NCBI GenBank assembly: GCA_003223515.1
Contig: QHVI01000063.1
Coordinates: forward strand, 1-50,250
Reading direction: 5' to 3'
DNA: 50,250 nucleotides
DNA from: Candidatus Angelobacter sp. Gp1-AA117
GTDB taxonomy: Bacteria; Acidobacteriota; Terriglobia; Terriglobales; Acidobacteriaceae
Under the pieces are notes generated by a model that saw nothing but the letters and a program-made list of their open reading frames with translations, was not told the DNA's origin and searched no databases. Position 1 is the stretch's first letter. Every line of letters starts with the position of its first letter. The position numbers and the translations under genes are program-made. Positions 1 through 7,910 of this stretch are shown here, piece by piece.

Positions 1-285
1 TTGCCGCACGAGGCTTCACCGGAAGAATCGCTCCTTCCTGCGCTCGTTGGGCTACTTGTCGAATAGGCAATTTACAAGGTGAACTCCTTTCAGTTCACAA
101 GATCAGGCAGACTTCGCCTGGCGCTCCGAATGACGCGAACTGCGCGAACCTCGCGAATCAAAAATGGGATTAGCATTTAGCTGCCCAAGCAGAATTCTTG
201 CGGCTTGAGACGAATTTGATTGTTAGCAATGCAGAGGCCGCAGAGAGCGCAGAGTTTACAATGCTTTTTCGCGCGAGGCTTTATT
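1..285. other. Intergenic left edge with short repeats
   Basis: No gene is visible. A small hairpin with arms GTGAACT/AGTTCAC lies at 79-98. At 130-160 there is a run of GCGAA-containing units (gacgcgaactgcgcgaacc), and similar units occur at 37019-37050. Bases 204-237 are an exact 34-base copy of 37087-37120 and run into CGCAGAG units up to 254. The region therefore looks like repeat-derived spacer. It includes the leader of the first gene. Confidence 0.6.
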
Positions 286-1326
286 TTGGAACCTGTTACG
301 CACTTCCTCACCGGGGCGATCCTGGGACGAGCGGGGCTCAACCGCAAAACCGGCCTGGCTACATTGACGCTGGTGCTGGCGGCCGAAGCGCCGGACCTGG
401 ATGTAGTTGCCTATTTTGGCGGCTCCGTTGCGGGCATGGCCCATCATCGCGGCATCACGCACACTCTGCTGGGCTCGCCTTTTGTGGCGGCTGCTACGGT
501 CGCAGGCGTCTACGGTATTTATCGCCTCATGCTCTCTCGCGGCAGGAAGCCCAAGCTGCCGCCCAACTGGAAATTGCTGTTTCTATACGCGTGGCTGGCG
601 TGCCTGCTGCATATTTTTCTCGATTTCACGAACAATTACGGTGTGCGTCCCTTTGCGCCGTTCTGGCCCAAGTGGTACTCGTGGGACATCGTATTCATCG
701 TCGATCCCATCATCCTGGCACTCCTGATTTTCGGACTTATATTGCCGGGCCTTTTCAGCATGGTTACCGAAGAAATTGGCGCGCGCAAATCCGGCTTTCG
801 CGGACGTGGAGGAGCCATTACGGCCCTGGTCTGTATTGCTGTGCTCATCTTTGTCCGGGATTTTGAGCACCGGCGGGCCGTCAACGCGCTCTATTCGCTC
901 ACCTATCACAATGAAGACCCAATCCGCGCCTCGGCCTTTCCCAATCCACTGAATCCCTTCCTCTGGAATGGCGTGATTGAGACGCAGGACTTTTTCGAAA
1001 TGGCTTCCGTGGACTCGAAGGCCGGGGAGGTTGACCCTCAGAACACCGCTACGGTACGCTACAAACCGGAAGAGACGCAGGTTACGCTCGCGGCCAAAAA
1101 GTCATACCTGGGACGCATTTATCTCGATTGGGCTCAGTATCCTTTGGTGGAAGCGGATATCCTGCCTGACCAGCGGGGGTACATCGTCACCTTTTCGGAT
1201 CTCCGCTTTGCCTATATCGGAACCCGCAGGCGGGAGACCACATTGGGAGCCTACGTAGTTCTGGACCGCAATCTGAAAGTGGTGGAGATGAGCATGGGGC
1301 CGCCACCAGAGAAGACTGGAAGATAG
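286..1326 (+). CDS. YdjM-type membrane-bound metal-dependent hydrolase
   Basis: Likely inner-membrane protein of the YdjM/metal-dependent hydrolase family (DUF457-like). The exact reaction is unknown for most members. The N-terminus EPVTHFLTGAILGRAG, the acidic PDLD a little further on, and HHRGITHTLLG are the family's conserved metal-ligand-like motifs. Several hydrophobic segments follow, then a roughly 130-residue soluble C-terminal part. The reading frame is open from 220, but bases 204-254 are an intergenic repeat, so I place the start at TTG 286. It has GAGG at 275-278, seven bases upstream, and the family motif begins at residue 2. This gives 346 residues. The gene is followed by a 115-base gap and another membrane protein gene. 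The family call is fairly sure; the start is an inference. Confidence 0.75.
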   Translation: MEPVTHFLTGAILGRAGLNRKTGLATLTLVLAAEAPDLDVVAYFGGSVAGMAHHRGITHTLLGSPFVAAATVAGVYGIYRLMLSRGRKPKLPPNWKLLFLYAWLACLLHIFLDFTNNYGVRPFAPFWPKWYSWDIVFIVDPIILALLIFGLILPGLFSMVTEEIGARKSGFRGRGGAITALVCIAVLIFVRDFEHRRAVNALYSLTYHNEDPIRASAFPNPLNPFLWNGVIETQDFFEMASVDSKAGEVDPQNTATVRYKPEETQVTLAAKKSYLGRIYLDWAQYPLVEADILPDQRGYIVTFSDLRFAYIGTRRRETTLGAYVVLDRNLKVVEMSMGPPPEKTGR

Positions 1327-1441
1327 GCGCAATCGCAAAGGACACGGCGGACACAAAGGTATTGCTCCAGGAACAGAGCAGATTGGGTTCGCCATTGACG
1401 TACATGGGCCTGGCGTTTCACAATATGAGTCTGAGGTGCCT

Positions 1442-1978
1442 ATGCTGGCTTACATATTCGTGGTTCTTGCAGTGGCTATTCGCGTGTTGGGTGGTCTGGG
1501 AGTGATGAGTACCATGGGCTTTAGCCCGCTAGGAGCCTCTCTGCTGTTTTTCGGCTCGCGCATGCCTCGCAAGCATTATGCGGCTGCCCTAGCGATCACC
1601 ATTGCCGGCGATATCTTCCTGACTACCAGGCGATATGGCTTTGCCATCTCCTGGGACCAGGGGATCATCTGGGCCTGGTACGTAGGCGCCTTCTTCCTGG
1701 GCTCGCTGCTGAAGGACCGCATTAAGCCTTTCTATGTGGGCGGCGCGGCTCTGGCAGCTTCTGTTTCCTTCTTCGCGGTGAGCAATTTTGGCGTATGGCT
1801 TGCCGGACTGCTCTATCCGCACACCTGGAGCGGCTTGGTTACCTGCTATGTGGCGGCCATTCCTTTCTTCGGAAGAGGCCTGCTTTCAGACATGCTGTTC
1901 TCAGCGGTATTCTTCAGCTTACCGGTGCTGATGAACGAGCTGAACCGCACGCCCGCATACAGCAAGATACGCTCCTAG
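1442..1978 (+). CDS. DUF6580-like small integral membrane protein
   Basis: A hydrophobic protein of about 178 residues with roughly five membrane segments. These include residues 3-25, a pair around 45-62, the stretch around WAWYVGAFFLGSLL, and two near the C-terminus ending at FFSLPVLMNELNR. It resembles the DUF6580 family, whose members are thought to be related to ECF-type substrate-binding membrane components. No substrate can be read from the sequence. GTG at 1436 is in frame, but the GAGG at 1433-1436 covers it and is well placed for ATG 1442, so the ATG is preferred. It could be co-transcribed with the YdjM-like gene upstream. Family call is by overall pattern only. Confidence 0.6.
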   Translation: MLAYIFVVLAVAIRVLGGLGVMSTMGFSPLGASLLFFGSRMPRKHYAAALAITIAGDIFLTTRRYGFAISWDQGIIWAWYVGAFFLGSLLKDRIKPFYVGGAALAASVSFFAVSNFGVWLAGLLYPHTWSGLVTCYVAAIPFFGRGLLSDMLFSAVFFSLPVLMNELNRTPAYSKIRS

Positions 1979-2146
1979 ATCCAACTCAACTTTTGGCGTT
2001 TCAGTCCCGGTGACGGCACGTTGGCCGTCGTCCGTCTGCCTGGATCAACCTCGCTCCCAGAGGCACAATCGTTACAGGCTCGAATAGCGGCACATCGGGA
2101 AGGGGTGCAGAAGGAGCTACCAAACTGCACCCCGAACTGCGTCGAT

Positions 2147-2202
2147 AGTTATAACAAGTCTTACCATAATAAGACCAGTTATAACAAGTAGACTTGATGC
2201 GC
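2147..2202. promoter_or_regulatory. Candidate operator of the XRE regulator
   Basis: Two exact 13-base direct repeats, AGTTATAACAAGT, lie at 2147-2159 and 2177-2189, offset by 30 bases (about three helical turns). Between them is the perfect palindrome GTCTTA-ccataa-TAAGAC (2158-2175). The second repeat runs into another palindrome, CAAGT-ag-ACTTG (2185-2196). This AT-rich block ends about 30 bases before the HTH gene at 2228, which is where an autoregulatory operator or overlapping promoter is expected. Binding by the HTH protein is an inference. Confidence 0.5.
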
Positions 2203-2227
2203 AGCCTACCTCGACAATCGAAGATCA

Positions 2228-2443
2228 ATGCAAGCCGTTCAAAAAGCACTAGGTTCTCGAATCCGTGAGCTGCGTTTGAAGAGGGGCTGGTCGCAGGAAG
2301 AGTTCGCTGATGTTTGTGGAATCCACCGCAGTCACATGGGTGAGATCGAACGCGGCGAAACCAACCTCACCCTTTCCACCCTGCTGAATATTTCCAGCAA
2401 ACTCGAAACCTCCATCTCTGTTCTTTTCAAAGGCATAGCGTAG
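2228..2443 (+). CDS. XRE-family helix-turn-helix regulator
   Basis: A 71-residue, single-domain Cro/CI-type DNA-binding protein. The helix-turn-helix is clear: RIRELRLKRGWSQEEFADVCGI, then HRSHMGEIERGETNLTLSTLLNIS. The C-terminal part (LETSISVLFKGI) is the usual last helix. Nothing else fits in the frame, so it has no sensor domain. It is preceded by a symmetric, repeated AT-rich sequence that may be its operator. The size and layout resemble controller proteins of restriction-modification systems, but no methylase or nuclease is next to it. The downstream neighbour is the convergent kelch gene, separated by a terminator-like hairpin. Function beyond DNA binding is unknown. Confidence 0.85.
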   Translation: MQAVQKALGSRIRELRLKRGWSQEEFADVCGIHRSHMGEIERGETNLTLSTLLNISSKLETSISVLFKGIA

Positions 2444-2561
2444 CCAAGACCGCGCTGCAGTATGGCCGCCGTCATTTGCGGCGATGCACATGCGCATCTC
2501 CCGTGTTTGAAACCGAAGTTCATAACCGCTTTCTGATACCTGGGGACTTCCAGAATGCAGC

Positions 2562-2603
2562 AAAACCGGCCAGCGGAACCAACACTGGCCAGTTTGCGGT
2601 TTT
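2562..2603. terminator. Terminator-like hairpin between convergent genes
   Basis: Imperfect long stem: AAAACCG (2562-2568) pairs with CGGTTTT (2597-2603), and GGCCAG pairs with CTGGCC inside it. The outer arms end in A and T runs on both strands. Its position between the XRE gene (+) and the kelch gene (-) suits a bidirectional terminator. Confidence 0.5.
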
Positions 2604-2614
2604 ATCTTCGACAA

Positions 2615-5083
2615 TTACGGGACAAATTTTTGGGTAAGGCTGATCTTCGGATCGCCTCCGCCGAAGATGTAGATTGCATTTCCGATGGCCGAGACTCCGT
2701 ACCCAAAATCACCTTGAGACAACGGGGCCTCAGCTAACTTTTCCCAGCTTTGCATGCTGTCGCGGAAGCGGTAAACAACCGGAAAAGGGTTTCCATAAAC
2801 GAGGTAGATGTGCCCGTCTGATAACAGTCCGGCCCACATGAGTTCATCATCTCTTGGGAGTACCGGGCCGGAGAGCCATTGACTGGCAATTGGATCATAA
2901 ATGTCGATCTGGGGCACGACTAGACCGCTTGTGAAGCCCCCGGCCAGCCAGATCTTACCGTCGCGAACGAAGACCCGCGGGCGGAAGCGGGCATGAGGCA
3001 TGGTCTGGATAGGTGTGAAGGTTGGCTGTGGCGAAGTGGCATCGAACGTAAACGCCTGGTCGTAGCCACTGCCGTTATAGGAATTTCCGCCGAAGCAGTA
3101 AATCAGATTGCTCAGTGTGATGGTCCCGAGGTGTTGCACAGTAAGAGGATAAGTTGCAACATCCAAGGTCCACGAATCAGTAGCCGGGTTATAGCGGTCA
3201 ACGGTGGTCGTAGCAAAGTTATCGAATATGTTTGCGCCGCCGAAGAAATACACATTCCCATTCACAACGGCGTTGCGAGTCAACCCGAGCCTGCCCTCAA
3301 CCCTCGGATACGGAGCCTTTGAGTGCCATTGATTTGCGACCGGATCGTATTCTTCGTTTACCGTTCCCAATCCCGGGTTCCCATCATGGTCACCTACTAC
3401 GACAATTTTGCCGTCCACCACAGCAATGCCTGCTGTACCCGCGAGCCGCGGGGTCAGCATGTCGGCCACCCGGCTCCAGGTTCCCAGCGATTTTGGCAAA
3501 ATAGTATGGGAAATATAGTCAAAGAATGTTTCTGATCCATGCTTTGGCGGATATTGGTCTCCGGCGTCAGCAAGCGCTTCCAGTGATGCAAACACACTGT
3601 AAGGCACTCCCGAAACCGCAATCTGCATCGAAAGTTTTACAACACTGTCGATCTTCCACGTGATCCGGGAGGCGGAAGCATCCAGTGTTTCTACATTGAT
3701 TTCGAACTCGTGCCATGAATTCGGCCGGATTTTTGCCACGCCGAAGCATTCGCCACCACTGCCTTCGATGCATTTAAGTGTATCGTTGAAAGCAGGCCCA
3801 TTAGCCATCTGCACCCCAGCGGCAACAGACTGCAACCTGACGAAATGCCTTTGAGCGACCATGAAAACCAGCACCTCATCCGGCTTGGTTCCCAAGGCCG
3901 CGCGAACATTACTCTTTCCCGGATAAACTTCGAAGTCAAGCTCACAAGGTTTATGCGTATCGTCCATAGTGCAACTGCTATCGCTGCGATTGAATAAAAA
4001 TGCGCCAAGGCTCACAGCGTCTTTGGCTGTACCAACCGCGAGTGAATCAGGCACAAAGGCATACCATTTGAAAATGCCTTCGGAAAACCGGGCAAAGGAC
4101 GGTGTAGCAACTTTTTCCCGCGCAGTTGTTCCTGCCGTGGTCGTAAGACGCAGGCCGATATTGTCACCTGCAGGGCGCGGAGGAAATATGGCCTGATCGA
4201 AATAGCGGGTTCCATCGTGCGAATCAGTTTCCTGGAGATCAGTAAAGCTCTTATCAGCGGGATCGCTTCTATTCATCTCATAAATCAGAGTGTCTCCGGT
4301 TCCATGAACTGCAACCGCAAATACACTGAAATGCGAAATGCTCGTTATCAGTGAACCGTTTATGCTTGAGGAAGGAAGTTCCGCCCAGTTGATGCCATCT
4401 TCTGAGGTAATGGCCAGCCCCTGCGCCGGTAAATTCAAGCCGTCTATCAAACCGTCGTTATTAAGATCAGAAAATGGAAGTGTCAGTTCAACACTATTGT
4501 TCAAAGTGAGTCCTGCGGGTTGAATTCGAACGGCCCCTCCGGCCGCTAGATAGCCGGAAGGTGGAAATGACGTCACCCGGTCCATCCGAATCAAAGTAGG
4601 TTGATTGAGTGCGCCTGCAGGAATGGCAAGAGCAGTTCCAAATAGCGGGCTTTCCTGGTCCGTTATCTGGAGTACTCCCCCATCCCGATCTATTACGGCT
4701 GCAAAATCATTTGGCAATGACTCGACAACCGTGACAGACAAAAAGGTTTGAGGCTTACCTTCCACTTCAATAGCGAGTTCGTTGTAATCCAAAACTGGAA
4801 TGGCTACCTGCAGGGATGGGGTCTTGCGATTGAACGCAGAAGCATCGAGTATCTGATTTCCATTGAGCGTTACTTTCGCCGAGGTCACCCGGGATTCGGC
4901 AAGGCTGGAGCCATTAGCTATTAAAAGCGATGCTGTTCCCGGAGCAGCCGGGAAGCTGAAATGGTATGTATTCGGAGATCTTGTGGTTCTCGTAACTACC
5001 TGTGCAGATACTAGGGTCACGTCAGCCGCCCAGGCGGAAATCGACAACAACCAGACAAATACTACCCCCCACATAAGTTTCAT
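2615..5083 (-). CDS. Secreted multidomain kelch-repeat protein
   Basis: An exported protein of about 822 residues. The N-terminus MKLMWGVVFVWLLSISAWA is a signal peptide with cleavage predicted after AWA. A beta-rich part follows with a ZU5-like stretch (FGTALAIPAGAL, then a DLNNDGLIDGLN calcium-loop-like motif). Next is a concanavalin-like middle part, and then at least four or five kelch repeats in the last third (VVDGKIVVVGDHDG, VNGNVYFFGGAN, LSNLIYCFGGNS, VRDGKIWLAGGF, IGNAIYIFGGGD). The frame is open to 5299, but the start at 5083 is chosen for the signal peptide and for GGAGAG five bases upstream. It is divergent from the HTH/propeller gene at 5306, which may control it. The ligand is unknown; kelch propellers usually bind protein or glycan. 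Confidence 0.8.
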   Translation of the reverse strand: MKLMWGVVFVWLLSISAWAADVTLVSAQVVTRTTRSPNTYHFSFPAAPGTASLLIANGSSLAESRVTSAKVTLNGNQILDASAFNRKTPSLQVAIPVLDYNELAIEVEGKPQTFLSVTVVESLPNDFAAVIDRDGGVLQITDQESPLFGTALAIPAGALNQPTLIRMDRVTSFPPSGYLAAGGAVRIQPAGLTLNNSVELTLPFSDLNNDGLIDGLNLPAQGLAITSEDGINWAELPSSSINGSLITSISHFSVFAVAVHGTGDTLIYEMNRSDPADKSFTDLQETDSHDGTRYFDQAIFPPRPAGDNIGLRLTTTAGTTAREKVATPSFARFSEGIFKWYAFVPDSLAVGTAKDAVSLGAFLFNRSDSSCTMDDTHKPCELDFEVYPGKSNVRAALGTKPDEVLVFMVAQRHFVRLQSVAAGVQMANGPAFNDTLKCIEGSGGECFGVAKIRPNSWHEFEINVETLDASASRITWKIDSVVKLSMQIAVSGVPYSVFASLEALADAGDQYPPKHGSETFFDYISHTILPKSLGTWSRVADMLTPRLAGTAGIAVVDGKIVVVGDHDGNPGLGTVNEEYDPVANQWHSKAPYPRVEGRLGLTRNAVVNGNVYFFGGANIFDNFATTTVDRYNPATDSWTLDVATYPLTVQHLGTITLSNLIYCFGGNSYNGSGYDQAFTFDATSPQPTFTPIQTMPHARFRPRVFVRDGKIWLAGGFTSGLVVPQIDIYDPIASQWLSGPVLPRDDELMWAGLLSDGHIYLVYGNPFPVVYRFRDSMQSWEKLAEAPLSQGDFGYGVSAIGNAIYIFGGGDPKISLTQKFVP

Positions 5084-5305
5084 CGGTTCTCTCCTGATCA
5101 AAGTGATTTGCGAAGGCAAGATCTTCCTACCCAGAACTCCTGTTGGCCGTAGCCCCTTAACTTGCATGAAGCAAAAAGATCTTGCCTGTTCGGCTTGGTT
5201 GTAGATTGGAAAGTCCGAACCTACAAGCGAAGCGAGACGCAATGAAGCGCAATGAGTAGCAACTTCTCTTCTATCAATGTTTTCGTGTGATATATTCACC
5301 CGCCT

Positions 5306-6619
5306 ATGAAAAACGAACTTAGTTCATGGAAAGAGATTGCTGACTATCTCGGGGTAACAGTCAGAACCGCCCAGAGTTGGGAGGGTACGCGCGACCTACC
5401 GGTACACCGGTTCCCGGGAGAACTGCGCGGAATGGTTCGTGCATATGTTAAGGAGATTGAGGAGTGGAAAAAAACACCGAGTGCCAGTCAAAACGGAAAT
5501 AGCACTGAAATGCCAAAAAATCCCCAGCCCAATGGGCTTGAAACAGTCCTAGCGACCAAAGCACCTCCAACAGCAACTGCGGTCACCCATTTGCCACCAT
5601 CCAACCTGATTACCCGGCGAAATTTCATCGCAGGCGTGACAGCAACTTTGGCTGTTGGCACTACCGGAGTATGGGTGAGCACCAAGACAAGCCGCCGTTC
5701 ATCTTCCTATAAAGTTGAGCGCAATATGCTCACGGTGTTTGATCAATATAATCAGGTGATTTGGCAACACTCATTTGATCGGCCTCTGCACGCAGTTTCT
5801 TATGAACTGGAAACAAGGAAAGGCTGGATTGGCAATGTGAATGATGAAGGGACCCGGCGCGTCTTTTTTATCGCCGATCACAGCATGGAAGTGGGAAAGC
5901 AGAGCATTCTCTATTGCTTCGACAACCATGGAAATGAGCTTTGGCGCTTTCTGCCCGGACGGGAGATCAGTACCGCTAACGAGCGGTTTACGCACTCATA
6001 CTATGGCAGCCAGATCCGTGTCATTACCATCAGGACAGGAGAAAGAAAAGTCCTGATTAGCAGTTGTCATACAACGTTTTATCCCAACCAAGTAGCGCTG
6101 CTAAATATAGATGGCCAGCTTGAATCGGAATACTGGCATTCGGGTCATCTGCTGCTCATGGAAGCTGTTGATATGAATGGTGACGGCCAGCCAGAAATTT
6201 ATTTGGGTGGCGTTAACAATGAGTACAAAGCAGCGACTCTGGTTGTCCTCAACCCGGAAAATTTGCAGGGAGTCAGTAAGCAAAGCAATCCGAAGTATCA
6301 GTTCGAAGGCCCAATCAATAAAAACGCATTGGCCAGGATTCTACTGCCCCGGACCTGTATCAATCAAAGATTCGAAGACTACAATAACGTGGGGTATATG
6401 CAAATTGGTGATAGTCAAATCATTGTTGGAGTTGATGAACAATTGACAGAGACTATTCCCACCATGATGTATACGTTCGGTACAGATCTCAAGCTGCAGT
6501 CTATCTCGCCCTCTGATACTTTCCTCGCCTTCCACAAGCGATATGAGATCGAAAGGAAGTTAGATCATCATTTCCGCCAGGATGAATTGGACAACCTAAA
6601 ACTAACTTACTTGCCTTGA
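5306..6619 (+). CDS. Membrane-anchored HTH regulator with exported propeller domain
   Basis: A 437-residue one-component regulator with a ToxR-like layout. Residues 5-55 form a MerR-like helix-turn-helix (SWKEIADYLGVTVRTAQSWE, then LPVHRF), a type common in acidobacteria. A Pro/Ser/Thr-rich linker follows to about 100. Residues 104-124 (RRNFIAGVTATLAVGTTGVW) form a single membrane or Tat-like signal anchor with a twin arginine. The rest (about 135-437) is beta-propeller-like with an FG-GAP-type DMNGDGQPEI loop at 289-298. So the DNA-binding part should be cytoplasmic and the propeller outside the membrane. No Shine-Dalgarno is visible; TATATT at 5291-5296 could be a -10 box, giving a very short leader. 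Divergent from the kelch gene. Signal and targets are unknown. Confidence 0.75.
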   Translation: MKNELSSWKEIADYLGVTVRTAQSWEGTRDLPVHRFPGELRGMVRAYVKEIEEWKKTPSASQNGNSTEMPKNPQPNGLETVLATKAPPTATAVTHLPPSNLITRRNFIAGVTATLAVGTTGVWVSTKTSRRSSSYKVERNMLTVFDQYNQVIWQHSFDRPLHAVSYELETRKGWIGNVNDEGTRRVFFIADHSMEVGKQSILYCFDNHGNELWRFLPGREISTANERFTHSYYGSQIRVITIRTGERKVLISSCHTTFYPNQVALLNIDGQLESEYWHSGHLLLMEAVDMNGDGQPEIYLGGVNNEYKAATLVVLNPENLQGVSKQSNPKYQFEGPINKNALARILLPRTCINQRFEDYNNVGYMQIGDSQIIVGVDEQLTETIPTMMYTFGTDLKLQSISPSDTFLAFHKRYEIERKLDHHFRQDELDNLKLTYLP

Positions 6620-6632
6620 TTTCCTGCAGCAG

Positions 6633-7790
6633 CTATATCGCCGCACCCAGCTTCCAGGTATGCCGCGCGATCATGAGGTCTTCGTTGGTTTGAACAACGC
6701 GCACCGTGCAGACGCTCTTGGCGGTGCTGATCACGGATGCGTGGTTCCGGTTACGCTCTGAATCGATTTCGATGCCGAGGAATTCCAGCCCCCGGCAGAT
6801 TTGAGCGCGCACCGGAGCTGCATGTTCGCCGATGCCGCCGGTGAACACCAGCGTATCCAGCCCGCCCAGCGCTGCCGCAAATGCGCCAATGAACTTGCGC
6901 ACTGCACGACAGAACATCTCCACGGCCTGCGCAGCGGCAGGATTAGTGCTGCATTTTTCCAGCAGCGTCTTCATATCACTGGAAATGCCGGAGACACCCA
7001 GAAGGCCTGCCTGGCGGTTGAGCATATTTTCGAGAGACTCGGCGTTATAACCCGCACGCATCAGGTACACAAGCACTCCGGGATCGAGGTCGCCGGGACG
7101 CGTACTCATCATGAAGCCACCGGTGGGAGTCATCCCCATGCTGGTATCTACCGGCTGGCCATCGCGAATGGCCGCCATGCTGGCGCCATTTCCCAGATGA
7201 GCAATGATCACGCGGCCTTTGCCTTCCGTGCCCAGAACATTCAATACAAACTCATAAGAAAGCCCGTGAAAGCCATACCGCCGGACGCCCTGCTCCCACA
7301 AACTACGGGGCAAAGGAAAACGCCGCGCCACCTCCGGCATGGCCGCATAAAAGGCGGTGTCGAAGCACGCCACCTGAGGCAAATCTGCATAACGAGTGGC
7401 CATGGCTTCAATGAGTTCGATCTGGCCGGGCAGATGCAACGGCGCCAGCGAAACGAGCTTCTTCAACTCATTCAGCACGTCTTCATTGATTCGTTGCGGG
7501 CTGGTGTAGCGCTGACCTCCATGAACAACGCGATGTCCAACAGACGTGGGGCGCGGCAACGCTGACTTGTCGATGGCCGTAAAGACCGCCTCGATGCAGG
7601 CGTGAGCGTCAGCCAAACTGGCTTGCTGTTCAGTGATCTGGTCATCGCCTTTACGTATCCATAGGCGCGCGCCGAGACCGATATTCTCGACAGCGCCTTC
7701 GGCCAGCCGCGTTTCAGAAGCCGCTGTGATATCGAACACGGCGAATTTCAGCGACGATGACCCGGAATTAAGGCAGAGAATGACGCTCAT
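6633..7790 (-). CDS. ackA: Acetate kinase
   Basis: Converts acetyl phosphate and ADP into acetate and ATP in the cytoplasm. The 385-residue protein begins with the phosphate-binding motif MSVILCLNSGSSSLKFAVF. It continues with GHRVVHGG, HLGNGASMAAIRDG, DTSMGMTPTGGFMMSTRPGDLDPG and FTGGIGEHA, all hallmarks of the ASKHA acetokinase family; the length is a little short of the usual 400. ATG 7790 has AAGGG about seven bases upstream. It lies 120 bases downstream of the phosphoketolase gene on the same strand, so the two probably form one operon. Its stop lies 13 bases from the stop of the convergent HTH/propeller gene. Confidence 0.95.
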   Translation of the reverse strand: MSVILCLNSGSSSLKFAVFDITAASETRLAEGAVENIGLGARLWIRKGDDQITEQQASLADAHACIEAVFTAIDKSALPRPTSVGHRVVHGGQRYTSPQRINEDVLNELKKLVSLAPLHLPGQIELIEAMATRYADLPQVACFDTAFYAAMPEVARRFPLPRSLWEQGVRRYGFHGLSYEFVLNVLGTEGKGRVIIAHLGNGASMAAIRDGQPVDTSMGMTPTGGFMMSTRPGDLDPGVLVYLMRAGYNAESLENMLNRQAGLLGVSGISSDMKTLLEKCSTNPAAAQAVEMFCRAVRKFIGAFAAALGGLDTLVFTGGIGEHAAPVRAQICRGLEFLGIEIDSERNRNHASVISTAKSVCTVRVVQTNEDLMIARHTWKLGAAI

Positions 7791-7818
7791 CGATCAACCC
7801 TTGAACTTCTTCCCCGCA

Positions 7819-7842
7819 GCCGAGGGCGGCTGCGCTCCATAA
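7819..7842 (+). repeat. GCCGAGGGCGGCT repeat, copy 1
   Basis: 24 bases, GCCGAGGGCGGCT followed by two variable bases and GCTCCATAA. It is matched at 37377-37400 with two differences. It lies in the xfp-ackA spacer, next to GCAAAGG units at 7873-7905. Both copies sit just outside coding sequence, so this looks like a dispersed intergenic repeat. Confidence 0.6.
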
Positions 7843-7910
7843 GCTCTGTTCGCTCGCTTACAGCTGATTTACTGCAAAGAACGCCAAGGTCGCAAAGGAA
7901 ACAAAGTCAT

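Noticed and set aside
2228-2443. Restriction-modification controller system
   Set aside because: The regulator fits in size and operator layout, but no methyltransferase or nuclease lies next to it.
6801-7565. 254-residue frame on the plus strand inside ackA
   Set aside because: Antisense shadow of the well-supported acetate kinase gene, with no recognisable motif.
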